This document shows, piece after piece, positions 44,501 to 53,024 of a stretch of DNA of 64,000 bases; position 1 is the stretch's first letter, and every line of letters begins with the position of its first letter. Below the pieces are notes generated by a model. It ran no database searches and was not told the DNA's origin. It saw nothing but the letters and a program-made list of their open reading frames with translations. The stretch lies in NCBI GenBank assembly GCA_965246765.1, contig CBDFFJ010000007.1:1-64000 (forward strand), in the 5' to 3' direction. Position numbers and translations under genes: made by a program. The stretch is from UBA1952 sp965246765. GTDB lineage: Bacteria; Bacteroidota; Bacteroidia; Chitinophagales; Chitinophagaceae.

Positions 44501-47500
44501 CCGTGCCCGCCACAAGAACGCCGCTGCTATACGGAGGCGCCCATTTAGTGACGCGATTACCGCCCTGCTCGGCTACATATACATTGCGGGAGCGATCTAC
44601 AAACATGCCCCAGGGCGCATTGATCTGGCTGAGTGCGTTGCCCGCGGTGCCGTTGCCGGCCACAGTTGTTCCCACGCCGTAGCTGCTGTTCTGCATTACC
44701 AGCGGAGCGCCGTTCAGGTTCCATTGGATGGCCAGAGGATTGAGGCTGCTGTTGGCGGTAAGCGTCGCGCCGGCGCAGGAAGGATTGCCCGGGCCTGAAA
44801 TAGAAACTGCAGGCGCAGAAGAGATTGCTACGCGCTGCGAAGCGCCGACATTATAAGAAGGGCACCAAGAATCTGTAACCTGAACCGTCACGCTGTCGTT
44901 ACTGCTAAAAGTGCCGGAATAAAACTGGCTGTTTGTGCCTGCGGCGGTACCGTTGCGGTACCACTGATAGCCTGGCGTGCCGCCGGGACTCTGAAGATTG
45001 GCGTAGAAGGCAATCGTACTGCTGCCGCATTGCGCGGGCGTAGGCGCAGTGCTCAGCGTTACAAAAGGATTGAAGCCTACGCCGGCGTAAGCAGATTCGT
45101 ATGCGCCCATGTCAACATTGGTTTGCTGCACGCGCAGGGCGGAGGCAAAGTCGGTAGTGATGCCGGAAGGAATACGGCTATTGTCGCCGGCATTAATGGC
45201 GGGCGAGCATTGCGTAAGCCGCAGCCCGTCGTCACCGGTGCCCCAGATGCCATCTGTGCCTACCGGGCTGGCCGCATTGACGAAGTTTGGATCCACGCTG
45301 AGGTTCGGCGAGGAGAGCGCTACATTTTTAAGAAGCGAATTGTTATAGACCCGCGTGCCGCCGGTGCCTGCCTGCGTCAGCTGCGCCGCGCCCCATACGA
45401 TTGTATTATTGAGCACCACCGCCGGCGAGCCTTCCCAGGAGAAGTGGTTGCTGCCGGCATAGCTGCCGGTCGTGGCTGCCGTATTGTTGTAGAATGTGCA
45501 GTTGTTTGTTACAACAGTGCTTGAGTTGTTGGAGTGTATAGCGCCGCCGCCGTTGCCGGAGGCGGTCAGGATTGTATTGTCGGTAAAGACGCAATTGGTG
45601 AACGTGTCATTTACGGCATACGCATGAACCGCTGCGCCATAGTTGTCGCTCTTATTGCCGCTAAACAGACAGCTCTTGAAGACCTGCGCGCCATTGAGAT
45701 ATTGGTCAAACGCGCCGGTGACGTATCCGTAGCTATTAAGAAACCGGCAACGCGTGTAAGTAGTGGTGCCGGGATTGCCATTGCGGAAGATTGCGCCGTA
45801 AACCGTGGCCGTATCGGCAGAAAAGCTGGACGAATCCACCGTCATGCTCAGCGTATATTGAATCTGCGTCTGCATGAAGCCGCCGCCCTGCGCCCGATTA
45901 CCGGAGGAGGTAATGCCCTTCATGTCAATCACGTTGGAATCCTGCGCGAGGATGGCGCCACCGTCGTTATAAGCCTTGTTGCCGGTAAATGAACAGTTGG
46001 TAATGGCGTGGTAACGCTTAACGCTGCTTGTGTAGATAGCAATGCCGCCACCCGAGGCATAACTCGTCCCATTCACGGCAGTGTTGCCGCTAAAGGAGCA
46101 TCCAGACACCGCCGAGCTTGCATTATAGACCGACAGGCCGCCGCCAAGATTCAGTGCCGTATTGCTGCTGAAGGTGCATCCAGTCATTATACCGGCGGCG
46201 CCGTTCTCTAAATGAATGCCCCCGCCGCGATAAGCGGAATTACCACTAAAGCTGCAGCCCGTAATTGCAGGCTGGACTGTATCGGTAGTACCCCCGTTAG
46301 CGCGGATATAAACGGTGCCCCACATGTTGCCGGTAGTGCCGGGGCCATTGCCGGCAAAGGAACAGGTGTCCAGCTTCAGAAAGCTCTTACCGGTAGCGAC
46401 GGGCACATTGATCCACATAGCCGAGCCCGCGCTTCCGGCTACATTAGCATTAAAGATGCAGTTTTTAAGCTGCCCGCTGAGCACGGGACTCGTGCCGTCG
46501 CCATAAAATGCGAAGCCGCCGCCGTTAGAGATTGCTCGGTTGTCGCTGAAGGTGCAGGCCGTGATGATTGCCTTGCTGGTACCACCTGAGTGACAGCTCG
46601 TAAGAAGCCCGCCGCCAACATCCGACGTGTTTTTCGTAAAGGTGCAGGAGTCAATCCTCGGAGAGCAGGTAAGGGCATTACGGGCGCAGATATTGAGGCC
46701 GCCGCCGTTATCGCGAAACGCGCCGGCCCCGCCGTAGGTCACCAGACCGCCCGCAGTATTGCCTTCTCCACGCGTAATGGTGAATCCGCTTAGCACGGTG
46801 CTCGTATCTATCGCGGTAAGGCTCGCTGGCGGGGCAATCACGAACACATGATATAGGTTGTCGGTAGAATCGTTGAGCGTACCGATGTCACCGGAAAGAA
46901 TCGTGGGATTTGCAGAAATATTCCGTTGCGACAGCGCCGTCTCCGTGCCGGCAAAACCGCCATATACTTTGAGCCCGTTTTTGATAATGCGGAAGGAGGA
47001 GTCGCGGTTGGTGGAAGTGGTCGGATAATAAGTCCCGGATTTTACCCAGATTTCTTTCGCGCAGCTTGCCGCATTGGCGGCCTGCAGTGCGTCGGTCAGT
47101 CTTTTATAGGGAGATGCCCAGCTTGCGCCCGTGCCTGCGCTCGCTACGCTGCCGTCCACATAAATCCTGTTGGAGTATGGCGTCTGCGCAGACGCTATCA
47201 AGGCGGTGTTGGCAGCATTATTCCCTGCGCCCGGCGATTCGGCTGAGGTGGCCGCGGAAGTAGTGGCTGTGCCTGTGGACCATGAAGACTGCGTGAGCGG
47301 CGCGATCCCGTTATTGTAAGCAACAGTGCCGCCGCCGAAAGACGCGAAAAAGATGTTTGGCGTTTTTGCGCCCCCGGTAGCCGTGCCGTAGGCGAAGCTG
47401 TGAACAGGCGTCGTAGTGCTCACAGCGGGATTAATGAGGACGAATGCATCGCCTGAATTCCCTAATGCCATCAGATTTGTCCAGGAGGTAGATGTCGGTG

Positions 47501-47966
47501 CGGTCCAGGTGCCCGCGGCGGCCGTTGCATAGTCGTAAGTGGTGGAAGACGTCGGGGATGCGGTATTTACCTGCAGGAAACTGTTGGTGCTGCTAAGAAT
47601 ATACACACCGTCACCGTTTACATCGGTAGAATCATCCGGCGCGGTCAGCAGGACGTTCTTATCTGCCGAGTTGTAGATCAGGATGATAGAACCGTATTTC
47701 ACATTCGCCCAGTTGCTGATATTGGCAAAGCGGTAGCAGCCTGTGCCTACGCCAGTTGTGGTGTACCAGCCCGGGTTATCGTCAAAGATGTAATTGCGTA
47801 TATCCAGCGTGCTGTCGGTGCAGCTGCGCGTGCCCGACACAATAAACTCCACATACTCTTTACTGCCGGCAGAGCCTTGCGTTATTTCATTAATGTAAAG
47901 CTGCTGCGCAGCAACGCTGGCCGAGGAAATAAGGAGAATAAACAGGACGCGTAAAAAACGGCTCAT
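38514..47966 (-). CDS. Giant T9SS type A surface adhesin
   Basis: This 3150-residue protein has a signal peptide (1-20, ending SVAAQ). It continues with a lamin-tail-like module (22-190), a right-handed parallel beta-helix (about 265-970, many GGG-rich strand turns), one Ig-like module, six NHL-type propeller repeats (about 1100-1390, pattern LNxPxxxxVDxxGNIYVADxxNHRV), and a LamG/concanavalin-like domain (about 1450-1690). Some 20 Ig/PKD-like modules follow to about residue 3070, several near-repeats (TCGGTNGSITLTGL and variants). It ends in the type A sorting domain (VTLYPNPTNGRFTI...). The modules suggest binding of glycans or surfaces. A single promoter-like TAATTTCG lies upstream at 48035. 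Confidence 0.92.
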   Translation of the reverse strand: MSRFLRVLFILLISSASVAAQQLYINEITQGSAGSKEYVEFIVSGTRSCTDSTLDIRNYIFDDNPGWYTTTGVGTGCYRFANISNWANVKYGSIILIYNSADKNVLLTAPDDSTDVNGDGVYILSSTNSFLQVNTASPTSSTTYDYATAAAGTWTAPTSTSWTNLMALGNSGDAFVLINPAVSTTTPVHSFAYGTATGGAKTPNIFFASFGGGTVAYNNGIAPLTQSSWSTGTATTSAATSAESPGAGNNAANTALIASAQTPYSNRIYVDGSVASAGTGASWASPYKRLTDALQAANAASCAKEIWVKSGTYYPTTSTNRDSSFRIIKNGLKVYGGFAGTETALSQRNISANPTILSGDIGTLNDSTDNLYHVFVIAPPASLTAIDTSTVLSGFTITRGEGNTAGGLVTYGGAGAFRDNGGGLNICARNALTCSPRIDSCTFTKNTSDVGGGLLTSCHSGGTSKAIITACTFSDNRAISNGGGFAFYGDGTSPVLSGQLKNCIFNANVAGSAGSAMWINVPVATGKSFLKLDTCSFAGNGPGTTGNMWGTVYIRANGGTTDTVQPAITGCSFSGNSAYRGGGIHLENGAAGIMTGCTFSSNTALNLGGGLSVYNASSAVSGCSFSGNTAVNGTSYASGGGIAIYTSSVKRYHAITNCSFTGNKAYNDGGAILAQDSNVIDMKGITSSGNRAQGGGFMQTQIQYTLSMTVDSSSFSADTATVYGAIFRNGNPGTTTYTRCRFLNSYGYVTGAFDQYLNGAQVFKSCLFSGNKSDNYGAAVHAYAVNDTFTNCVFTDNTILTASGNGGGAIHSNNSSTVVTNNCTFYNNTAATTGSYAGSNHFSWEGSPAVVLNNTIVWGAAQLTQAGTGGTRVYNNSLLKNVALSSPNLSVDPNFVNAASPVGTDGIWGTGDDGLRLTQCSPAINAGDNSRIPSGITTDFASALRVQQTNVDMGAYESAYAGVGFNPFVTLSTAPTPAQCGSSTIAFYANLQSPGGTPGYQWYRNGTAAGTNSQFYSGTFSSNDSVTVQVTDSWCPSYNVGASQRVAISSAPAVSISGPGNPSCAGATLTANSSLNPLAIQWNLNGAPLVMQNSSYGVGTTVAGNGTAGNALSQINAPWGMFVDRSRNVYVAEQGGNRVTKWAPPYSSGVLVAGTGTAGAAPHQLNSTGDVYVDDYGYIYIADRFNYRVQRWAPGANTAVTVAGGNGSGTGLNQFNYPASLVVDDSGNIYVTDFNNHRVMRWAPGAATGMVVAGTGTAGSALNQLNFPSYLFLDKSTRNLYITDEFNHRIVMWAPSATAGVVVAGGNGQGSNGNQLNGPRGVASDAAGNLYINDGGNNRIVVWQSGAQAGTTVAAGNGAGSGANQLNFPLDIDVDSSGNIYVADGSNHRVQRFSPSVINTITAVSPGSYTATITPANGCPATTASYSISPLPLSTVDTSSPKICVGDSVSITAASAAVTGNALDFDGSNNNYATIPAGTGNNLGGATAYTVSAWIYPRSNAQQNILFKGLGCSTFSQWTLGIGGLDGTIQPNPGKWFFSFIFNSGGSLYYAPVASSANVALNLWSYVSVTCDGAKLRMYVNGSLAGETSAFGATPYTSTEALYLGQDPGCGGRNVFNGRLDEVSVWSVAKSQADIGGMMKGLIPASAAGLLSYYRFDENNGNKIYDAAPGAQYGTLTGSAYTRQIPSTAPINNAASGPVTYNWSPATGLSAVSGATVKASPAGTTQYTLTTTHTASGCSNIARVTVDVNPLPTAGVTPNGTLISCTGAPLTLVADSALGYSWQWYNGGVLIGGANGRTYTPAASGTYTVRVGNASGCFLMSAVVNVTVVTTVTPSVTIVANPSGPVCSGTNVVFTATPVAGGSGAQYQWLRNGVAVGVSSATYSDATLANGSTVQVRIISNAPCRTADTAFSNIITISVNPTPAISGSTSTNPTTCGGTNGSITLTGLVNGTSYTIYYTQNGVAQSPVMQTAVGGAVTLSGLPNGSYTNISVSTAAPCASNVIAGPILLSPPSTPAGPTAGNSGPICAGSTLGLTSNTITGASYNWTGPNGFTSAAQNPFITGAQTAAAGVYQVTVTVAGCTSNPGSTTAIVNPTPVIASVTGTNPATCGGSNGSIAISGLTASSVYTVNFFRNGTALAAQTLTANAGGIVAINGLSAGSYTGFVVTLGSCPSATTGNVTLSDPAAPATPVISSNSAICAGSTLSLTGPSTSGVIFSWNGPNGFFSSQQSPSIASATAAASGTYTLTLTSLTSGCISTPASLSATVNAIPVIGAATSVNPLNCGGASGSITLNGLNASTIYTVSYLRNGSAQSAGISSSAGGVLTISGLNAGVYSSITVSLNNCSSSAVGPFTLTDPATPAAPAASSNSPVCQGGTLNLSVAGAAGASFSWAGPASFASASATPTLANLQAANAGTYSVTQTVAGCVSPAATTTVVMNTVPAAPGAISGNAAPCSGQSYTYAIGSVATASSYVWTTPAGNGWSTAGSSGTSIGLTTGTVSGALTVVAVNGCGNSTPASLTLAVNNIPAQPGSISGPASICSGNSATYFISAVPNTTSYTWSVPAGWSGGGATSISIFATASANSGNVTVTATNVCGTSTPQTLAVTAISLPAQPGTIGGLATPCVNSVQPYSITPVTGASSYAWSYPAGGTPAWAGGSTAAGISLTVGTASGNVSVAAVNMCGTGPARSLPVTVTQLPAQPAAISGKSAPCIGSTELYSIPAVTGATSYSWIYPASWAGASTSNAINVLVGASGGSISVAATNACGNGPAQTLAVVTVPVATTGVKLTRSSPSDTICSGVAVTFTATPTNGGSTPVFIFRKNGTQVGSSGNSYTDYSLANGDKVTVTMTSSLPCVTATQVSDSIKMTVSPQIVPGVNINTVPPTTLCAGATLTFTTNIVGGGNNPAYQWYKNGVSLGVTTASYTTSALSNGDTIQVLLASSEQCPAVKTVLSNKVGLKVNPVVNPTVVITANPSGPIAAGTLVTFTSSQTGGGQTPGYQWLKNGKVIPGETNNSYTTSSLQGGDRIALRMQSYDLCAQPSVVTSNVITMDMPTSVRGAGAWEGSVTLYPNPTNGRFTITASWLPVHTGKRTAVDVLNAVGQVVYHTELKPDRDKWSHDVWLGDAVANGLYLVRISSEDGMRAALPLVMSR

Positions 47967-48034
47967 GTGCTAATGGTATGTACGGGTTGGGATTATAAAG
48001 ACGGCCTGAAACTGCCAGCTGTGAGGGCCGGGCG

Positions 48035-48042
48035 CGAAATTA
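48035..48042 (-). promoter_or_regulatory. Possible -7 box TAATTTCG for the giant adhesin
   Basis: One mismatch from TAnnTTTG on the minus strand, 68 nt before the ATG at 47966. Weak. Confidence 0.35.
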
Positions 48043-48162
48043 GGGGCGCGCTTTAAAGTTTTAATTATCATTTCCTACCGTTTTTAAACGGTGTACGAAT
48101 GCTGTAGATGGCGCCCCGGCTGAAAAACCTGCGCCGCTCCGGGCCGTTAACCGGCTACATGC

Positions 48163-48198
48163 AAAAAGCCCGGCCTGCAGATTGCAGGCCGGGCTTTT
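48163..48198. terminator. Bidirectional terminator between adhesin and M16 genes
   Basis: AAAAAGCCCGGCCTGCA-GAT-TGCAGGCCGGGCTTTT: 15-bp near-perfect stem with A- and T-runs on either side. It most likely ends the M16 protease transcript (stop 48224). Confidence 0.9.
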
Positions 48199-48223
48199 CC
48201 AATTTTCCTAAGAAGGACGATTC

Positions 48224-50989
48224 CTATTTGAAATCGCCTGCCTTCACCACAATCGCCTTATCAGGATTCATGTACTTCTTCAGCGCGGCATTCACGTCAG
48301 CGACTGTCAGGGCGGCTATCTTCTCGTCTATGCCCTTTGCAAATTGCATGTTGCGGCCCAGGAAGAGGTTGTTGGTGATGCCGCCTGCAAGGCCTGCATC
48401 GTTGGCGCGGGCGGTTGCACGGCTTTGAAGCAGGCCGCTCTTGGCGTCCTTCAACTCTTCTTCCGTGATGCCGTCCTTGATGATGCGGTTGATCTCTTCC
48501 TTCCAGGCTGCTTCCAGCTTGGTCTTATTGTCCGGGTTGTAGATGGCGAAAGAGCCGAACGTAGCATTCTCATCCTGGGAAGCTGCCTGGAACTGCGAGC
48601 CTACGCCATAGGAAATACCTTCTTTCTGGCGAATGCGCGTGGCAAGGCGCGAGTTCAGAAAGCCACCGCCGAGGATGTAGTTGCCCATCATCAGGGCCGG
48701 ATAGTCCGGATTGTCGTCGCGCAGCTTTATGGGCTGGGCCGTAACGAAGATGGCCATCTTCTTATCCGGCGTCTTCAGCTCAATGTTCTTTACCGGCGCG
48801 TCCACAAACGGATTTGATACGCGTGTGTAGCTCTTGGTAGCGCTCCAGTTGTCAAACATGTGGTTGAGGCGCTGCTTCACGGCCTGCATATCGAAGTCGC
48901 CGATGATAGAGCCGGTGGCCGATGAGCCATTGTAGTAATCCGCATGGAATTTTTTGATGTCGTCCAGACTTACGCCCTTGTAGGCGCCCACCATTTCGTC
49001 AAAGGACATCGTGTATAGGATATGGCCTTTCGGAAAGTTGCTGGTCAGGCGCTGCAGCTCGTTTGGTGCAAGCGCATTCGGCTCACTCTTCTGCGCTTCA
49101 ATGCCCACCAGGTTCTCGTCTATCAGCGCCTTAAACTCATCCTGCGGAAATGCTGGCTGATGCAGCATCTCGTCCACGAGGTCAAGTACCGCCGGCAGAT
49201 TTTGCTTCGTGCTGGTGATATTGATGTTAACATTCTGGCCCTGGCCGGAGATGCTCACTTTGGAGGAAAGCTTGTCCAGCTCTTCATTGATCTGCGCGCG
49301 GGTATGCTTTTGCGTTCCGCGCATCAGCATGTCGGCGGTAATGTCGGCGATGGCGGTCTTGCCCATCATAGAGCCTTCGTCGCCGAGGCGGAATACGATG
49401 CGGCCTTCCACTACATTGCCGCGGGTTGTCTTCTGCAGCAGGCCAATCTTAGCGCCGGAGGTCAGGTTGAATACTTCCGTGCGCTTGTCAATGTTATCGG
49501 GCGTTGCTTCAAAAGCCTCACCCGAGGAAAGCGCTGCCCCACCCTTATAGTTGGCCACCAGCTTCTCCACATCAGGGTTCACCGGGATCGGCGAGCGGTC
49601 GGGCAGGTTTGTTGGGATAAACAGACCTGTAGTGCGGTTGGATGGCTTCAGGTAAAGGCGCGCCACGTTGGCTACGTCGGCGGGCTTTACATTCTTCAGA
49701 CTGTCGCGGTAGATGAAGCCGAGGCGCCAGTCGCCCTGGCCGATAAACTCGGAAATGATAAGTCCGGTGATGTTGGACTTGCGGAATATGTTGTCAAAAT
49801 CGGAAAGCAGCTTAGCCTTCGCCTTCGTTACTTCTGCTTCCGTAGGCGGGTTGCGCACTACGTCATCTATAGCCGCAAACATAGCGGTGCGGGCGCTGTC
49901 CAGCGACTTCTCTTTGCTTACGTCGGCGTTGAAGTACATCGTGCCCGGATCATGCTTGCCTTCTGCGTAGCAGTACGCCGATGCAGCCTTGCCCGTCTTC
50001 ACCACTGCCTTATACAGGCGGCCGTCGGGCTCATTGGTCATCACTTCAGCCAGCACATCCAGCGCAGGATAATGATTGTGGGAACCGGCGGGAATGTGGT
50101 AGGCACAGGCCACAGCCTGAACGTCGCCCACGCGGCTGAGCACCACCGTGCGCTCGCCATCCTGAACGGGCTCAATCGTATAATCTGCCTGCAGCACGCG
50201 CGTCGGGCGCGGGATAGGGCCGAAGTATTTGTTGATCAGGCCCAGCGTTTTGGCCTCGTCAATCTTGCCGGCTACCATCAGCACCGAATTGTCCGGCTGG
50301 TAATATTTCTTGTAGAAAGCCTGCAGGTTCTTGATCGGCACCTTTTCAATGTCTTCCTTAGAGCCGATGGTGCTTTTGCCATAGTTGTGCCACAGGTATG
50401 CAGAGCTCATGATGCGCTCATTGAGGATGCGGGCCGGATTATTCTCGCCGCGCTCAAACTCATTGCGCACAACGGTAAACTCGCTTTGCAGGTCTTCCTG
50501 CTTAATAAAGGAATTGACCATCCGGTCGCTCTCCAGGTCCAGTGCCCAGTTCAGGTTCTCGTCTGTAGCGTTGAATGTCTCAAAGTAATTCGTGCGGTCG
50601 TCGCTCGTAGTGCCGTTTGGCTGCGCACCGTGGCTGCTCAGCTCTGCCGGCACGTGCGGATGCTTCGTTGAGCCTTTGAACACCATGTGCTCCAGCAGGT
50701 GCGCCATCCCGCTCTCGCCATAGCCTTCCATGCGGCTGCCCACCTTGTAGGTAATGTTGACCGTGATGGTGGGCTTGCTTTCATCCGGGAAAAGCAGCAC
50801 GTGCAGGCCATTGGGCAGCTCATATTCGGTGATGCCTTCTACCGATGCCAGCTTCTTGATGCCGGCAACAGAGGGGGCGGCGGCGCCGGGTACCTTGGCG
50901 GCAGCCGGTTTTTTAGCCTGGGCGGCGGCGATGCCCGGAAGCAGCAGGCCTATGCCCGCGACAAGAAGCGGAAGTTTCAAATAACGCAT
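48224..50989 (-). CDS. M16 family zinc metallopeptidase, two-domain, periplasmic
   Basis: This 921-residue protein is a fused pitrilysin/insulinase-type peptidase. It has a signal peptide (LLVAGIGLLLPGIAAAQA, cleavage about 24). The N-terminal half carries the inverted zinc motif HLLEH (H97, E100, H101) and the downstream Glu (about 175, NEFERGENNP). The C-terminal half is a second M16 fold without HxxEH and is the inactive partner half. An Ala/Lys/Pro linker follows the signal. The start was set at ATG 50989 (MRYLKLP) because the longer opening adds 25 residues before the signal. A near-consensus -7 box is 24 nt upstream. Substrates are probably short peptides in the periplasm. Confidence 0.92.
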   Translation of the reverse strand: MRYLKLPLLVAGIGLLLPGIAAAQAKKPAAAKVPGAAAPSVAGIKKLASVEGITEYELPNGLHVLLFPDESKPTITVNITYKVGSRMEGYGESGMAHLLEHMVFKGSTKHPHVPAELSSHGAQPNGTTSDDRTNYFETFNATDENLNWALDLESDRMVNSFIKQEDLQSEFTVVRNEFERGENNPARILNERIMSSAYLWHNYGKSTIGSKEDIEKVPIKNLQAFYKKYYQPDNSVLMVAGKIDEAKTLGLINKYFGPIPRPTRVLQADYTIEPVQDGERTVVLSRVGDVQAVACAYHIPAGSHNHYPALDVLAEVMTNEPDGRLYKAVVKTGKAASAYCYAEGKHDPGTMYFNADVSKEKSLDSARTAMFAAIDDVVRNPPTEAEVTKAKAKLLSDFDNIFRKSNITGLIISEFIGQGDWRLGFIYRDSLKNVKPADVANVARLYLKPSNRTTGLFIPTNLPDRSPIPVNPDVEKLVANYKGGAALSSGEAFEATPDNIDKRTEVFNLTSGAKIGLLQKTTRGNVVEGRIVFRLGDEGSMMGKTAIADITADMLMRGTQKHTRAQINEELDKLSSKVSISGQGQNVNINITSTKQNLPAVLDLVDEMLHQPAFPQDEFKALIDENLVGIEAQKSEPNALAPNELQRLTSNFPKGHILYTMSFDEMVGAYKGVSLDDIKKFHADYYNGSSATGSIIGDFDMQAVKQRLNHMFDNWSATKSYTRVSNPFVDAPVKNIELKTPDKKMAIFVTAQPIKLRDDNPDYPALMMGNYILGGGFLNSRLATRIRQKEGISYGVGSQFQAASQDENATFGSFAIYNPDNKTKLEAAWKEEINRIIKDGITEEELKDAKSGLLQSRATARANDAGLAGGITNNLFLGRNMQFAKGIDEKIAALTVADVNAALKKYMNPDKAIVVKAGDFK

Positions 50990-51013
50990 TTGTGGGTGTA
51001 TTTTTTTGCTTTG

Positions 51014-51021
51014 CGAATGTA
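51014..51021 (-). promoter_or_regulatory. Possible -7 box TACATTCG for the M16 gene
   Basis: One mismatch from TAnnTTTG, 24 nt before the start at 50989. Confidence 0.45.
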
Positions 51022-51219
51022 GGATGCGCCTTTCGGATAACAAGGTGAGCCAAAGGGGATGCAAGTAGGGATTTTGTCGGCGTCTCGCCCGCCCGAAGGC
51101 ACACTGGAAATATTTACCGCTACCATGCCTATCCTTACCGATGGTCTGACAACAGCTACCTAACCACTATTTCCCCCCGGCATATTCAGAAACTACTTTT
51201 ACAAAAATCAAAAAGACAA

Positions 51220-51978
51220 ATGGACCGTCCCGAAAACTGGCAGCCGAGGCATCGTGGCGAAGGAAAGGTGATTCTGGGCATTGCGCTGGCGGCCGTGGGC
51301 GTACTCTCGCTGCTGCACATGCTGCACCTGCTGCCGCTTTACTTCTTCAACTTTCATTTTGGCTGGCCGCTCATCCTGATTGTGATCGGCATCGCCATCG
51401 GCGTTAAAAACAACTTCCGGCGCAATGCCTGGTGGATACTCATTGCCATTGGCGTTGCGCACCTGGTGCCGTCTTTTTATATCGGCGATGTTCCCTCGCG
51501 TCGTCTGCTCTGGCCGCTGGTGCTTATTGCCGCCGGGCTCGCAGTCATATTCCGGAAACACAGGCCGCATGAGCACTTCGGTCGCCGCCACCGCTGGCAG
51601 GGAGCCCCGAACGTGGAGCAGCTGAGCCATGACGCCGATACGGTGAACATAGACGTCACCTTCAGCGGCAGAAAAGAGATCATTACCTCGCGCAGCTTTA
51701 AGGGCGGCACAGTGCGCGCTGCCTTCTCAGGCGTAGAGCTTAACCTTAGCAGCGCCGAAGCCGGCACGCTGCCCATGGTGTTGGAGGTTTATGCCTCGTT
51801 TTCCGGCGTAGAAATTATCGTTCCTTCTCATTGGGAGATCCAGAATGAGATCCGCCCCACCCTCGGCAGCGTGGAAGATTCCCGCACCATCCGCACGGGC
51901 GACGGGGCTGCGGAGCGCCGTGTGCTTGTGCTGCGCGGCTCCTGCACCTTTGGCTCTATTGAACTGAAAAGCTATTAA
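51220..51978 (+). CDS. LiaF-like membrane protein (DUF5668/LiaF C-terminal)
   Basis: This 252-residue protein has a LiaF-type transmembrane region with about four short helices (18-38, 47-61, 70-90, 99-112) and a cytoplasmic beta-helix-like C-terminal half (about 140-252), with AAFSGVELNLSSAEAG and ASFSGVEIIVPSHW repeats as in LiaF/VraT C termini. In Firmicutes LiaF holds back the LiaS kinase. The next two genes on the same strand encode a LytS-type kinase and LytTR regulator, 14 and 3 nt apart, so a LiaF-kinase-regulator cassette is likely. Function by analogy only. Confidence 0.82.
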   Translation: MDRPENWQPRHRGEGKVILGIALAAVGVLSLLHMLHLLPLYFFNFHFGWPLILIVIGIAIGVKNNFRRNAWWILIAIGVAHLVPSFYIGDVPSRRLLWPLVLIAAGLAVIFRKHRPHEHFGRRHRWQGAPNVEQLSHDADTVNIDVTFSGRKEIITSRSFKGGTVRAAFSGVELNLSSAEAGTLPMVLEVYASFSGVEIIVPSHWEIQNEIRPTLGSVEDSRTIRTGDGAAERRVLVLRGSCTFGSIELKSY

Positions 51979-51992
51979 GAGCCATTCAGCGC

Positions 51993-53021
51993 ATGGCAAA
52001 CTGTAAAAAGATCTGGTGGCTGCTGCCGCTTTACTGCCTGGCTGCGGGCGGGCTTGCGGCGGCGGTATTGCAGGGCCTTGCCGGCTTTGCGCAGCATGCC
52101 GCGGCTAAGGAGGGCCTGCTGTTTTGCGCAATGCTTGTTATAGCCGGCTCTCAGGCGCTGTGGATTGTGCTGGCGTACCCTACCAAAGTAGGTCTGGCCG
52201 CTTATGCCTTTGCCACCGGCCTGCTTACGGGCTGCCTGGCCGCCTGGCTTCATGGCCTTGCGGAGGGATGGCTGATTTATGATGTGCATACGCAGTCGCC
52301 CTGCGCCGGGGGCGAGGCTCTTTCGGCTATCCGCTGGCTGCTTTATCCTGCCCTGCTGCTCATCTTCAGCATAACGGTTGCGCTGCAGCGGCGGCTTGCC
52401 GAAACGGAACGCAGGTATGCGCAGCAGCAGGATGCGGTGGCCCTGCTGCGCGAGGCGGAGCTGTTTAAGCTGAGGCAGCAGCTGCAGCCGCACTTCCTTT
52501 ACAACAGCCTGAACGCCATATCGGCCCTCGTCATCACCGCGCCGGACAAGGCGGGCGAAATGATCAGCCGGCTGGCCGACTTTCTGAGAACGGCGGTGAA
52601 GCAGGGGCGTGCCGAGCAGACGCCGCTTGCAGAAGAGCTGGACTACCTGCGCCAGTATCTGTGGATAGAGGCCGTGCGCTTTGGCGACCGTCTGCGCATA
52701 GACTGGTCGGGCGGGGAGCTTGCTGCTGCGGCTACTATTCCGCCATTTTTGTTGCAGCCGGTGATGGAGAATGCCATCCGCTTTGCTGTGTATGGGACGT
52801 CGGGGCCGGTGACAGTGTCTGTGCTGATTGAGCACAACGAAGAGATGCTACGAGTCACGATCCGCAACCCTTACGATGCCTCTATGGAGGAAAGCAAAGG
52901 CACTGGCTTCGGCCTGGAAGGCATACGGCGCAGGTTTTATCTCATTTATGCCCGCCACGATCTGCTCCAGACGGCAGCTTCAGACGGTCATTTCACCACC
53001 ACGCTTCTTATTCCCCAGTAG
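51993..53021 (+). CDS. LytS-type sensor histidine kinase
   Basis: This 342-residue kinase has four hydrophobic segments in its first 130 residues (no large extracellular domain) and a short coiled coil (about 135-160). The His_kinase domain has LQPHFLYNSLNAI with phospho-acceptor H167, then a HATPase_c domain with the LQPVMENAIRFAV N-box and GTGFGLEGIRRR G-box. It belongs to the LytS/YehU/YpdA group that pairs with LytTR response regulators. The adjacent gene downstream, 3 nt away, is exactly that partner. Confidence 0.93.
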   Translation: MANCKKIWWLLPLYCLAAGGLAAAVLQGLAGFAQHAAAKEGLLFCAMLVIAGSQALWIVLAYPTKVGLAAYAFATGLLTGCLAAWLHGLAEGWLIYDVHTQSPCAGGEALSAIRWLLYPALLLIFSITVALQRRLAETERRYAQQQDAVALLREAELFKLRQQLQPHFLYNSLNAISALVITAPDKAGEMISRLADFLRTAVKQGRAEQTPLAEELDYLRQYLWIEAVRFGDRLRIDWSGGELAAAATIPPFLLQPVMENAIRFAVYGTSGPVTVSVLIEHNEEMLRVTIRNPYDASMEESKGTGFGLEGIRRRFYLIYARHDLLQTAASDGHFTTTLLIPQ

Positions 53022-53024
53022 TCT

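Noticed and set aside
49022..50671. Long plus-strand open frame of about 549 codons
   Set aside because: It is the antisense of the M16 protease gene, with no recognisable motif or start context; high GC makes long antisense frames common here.
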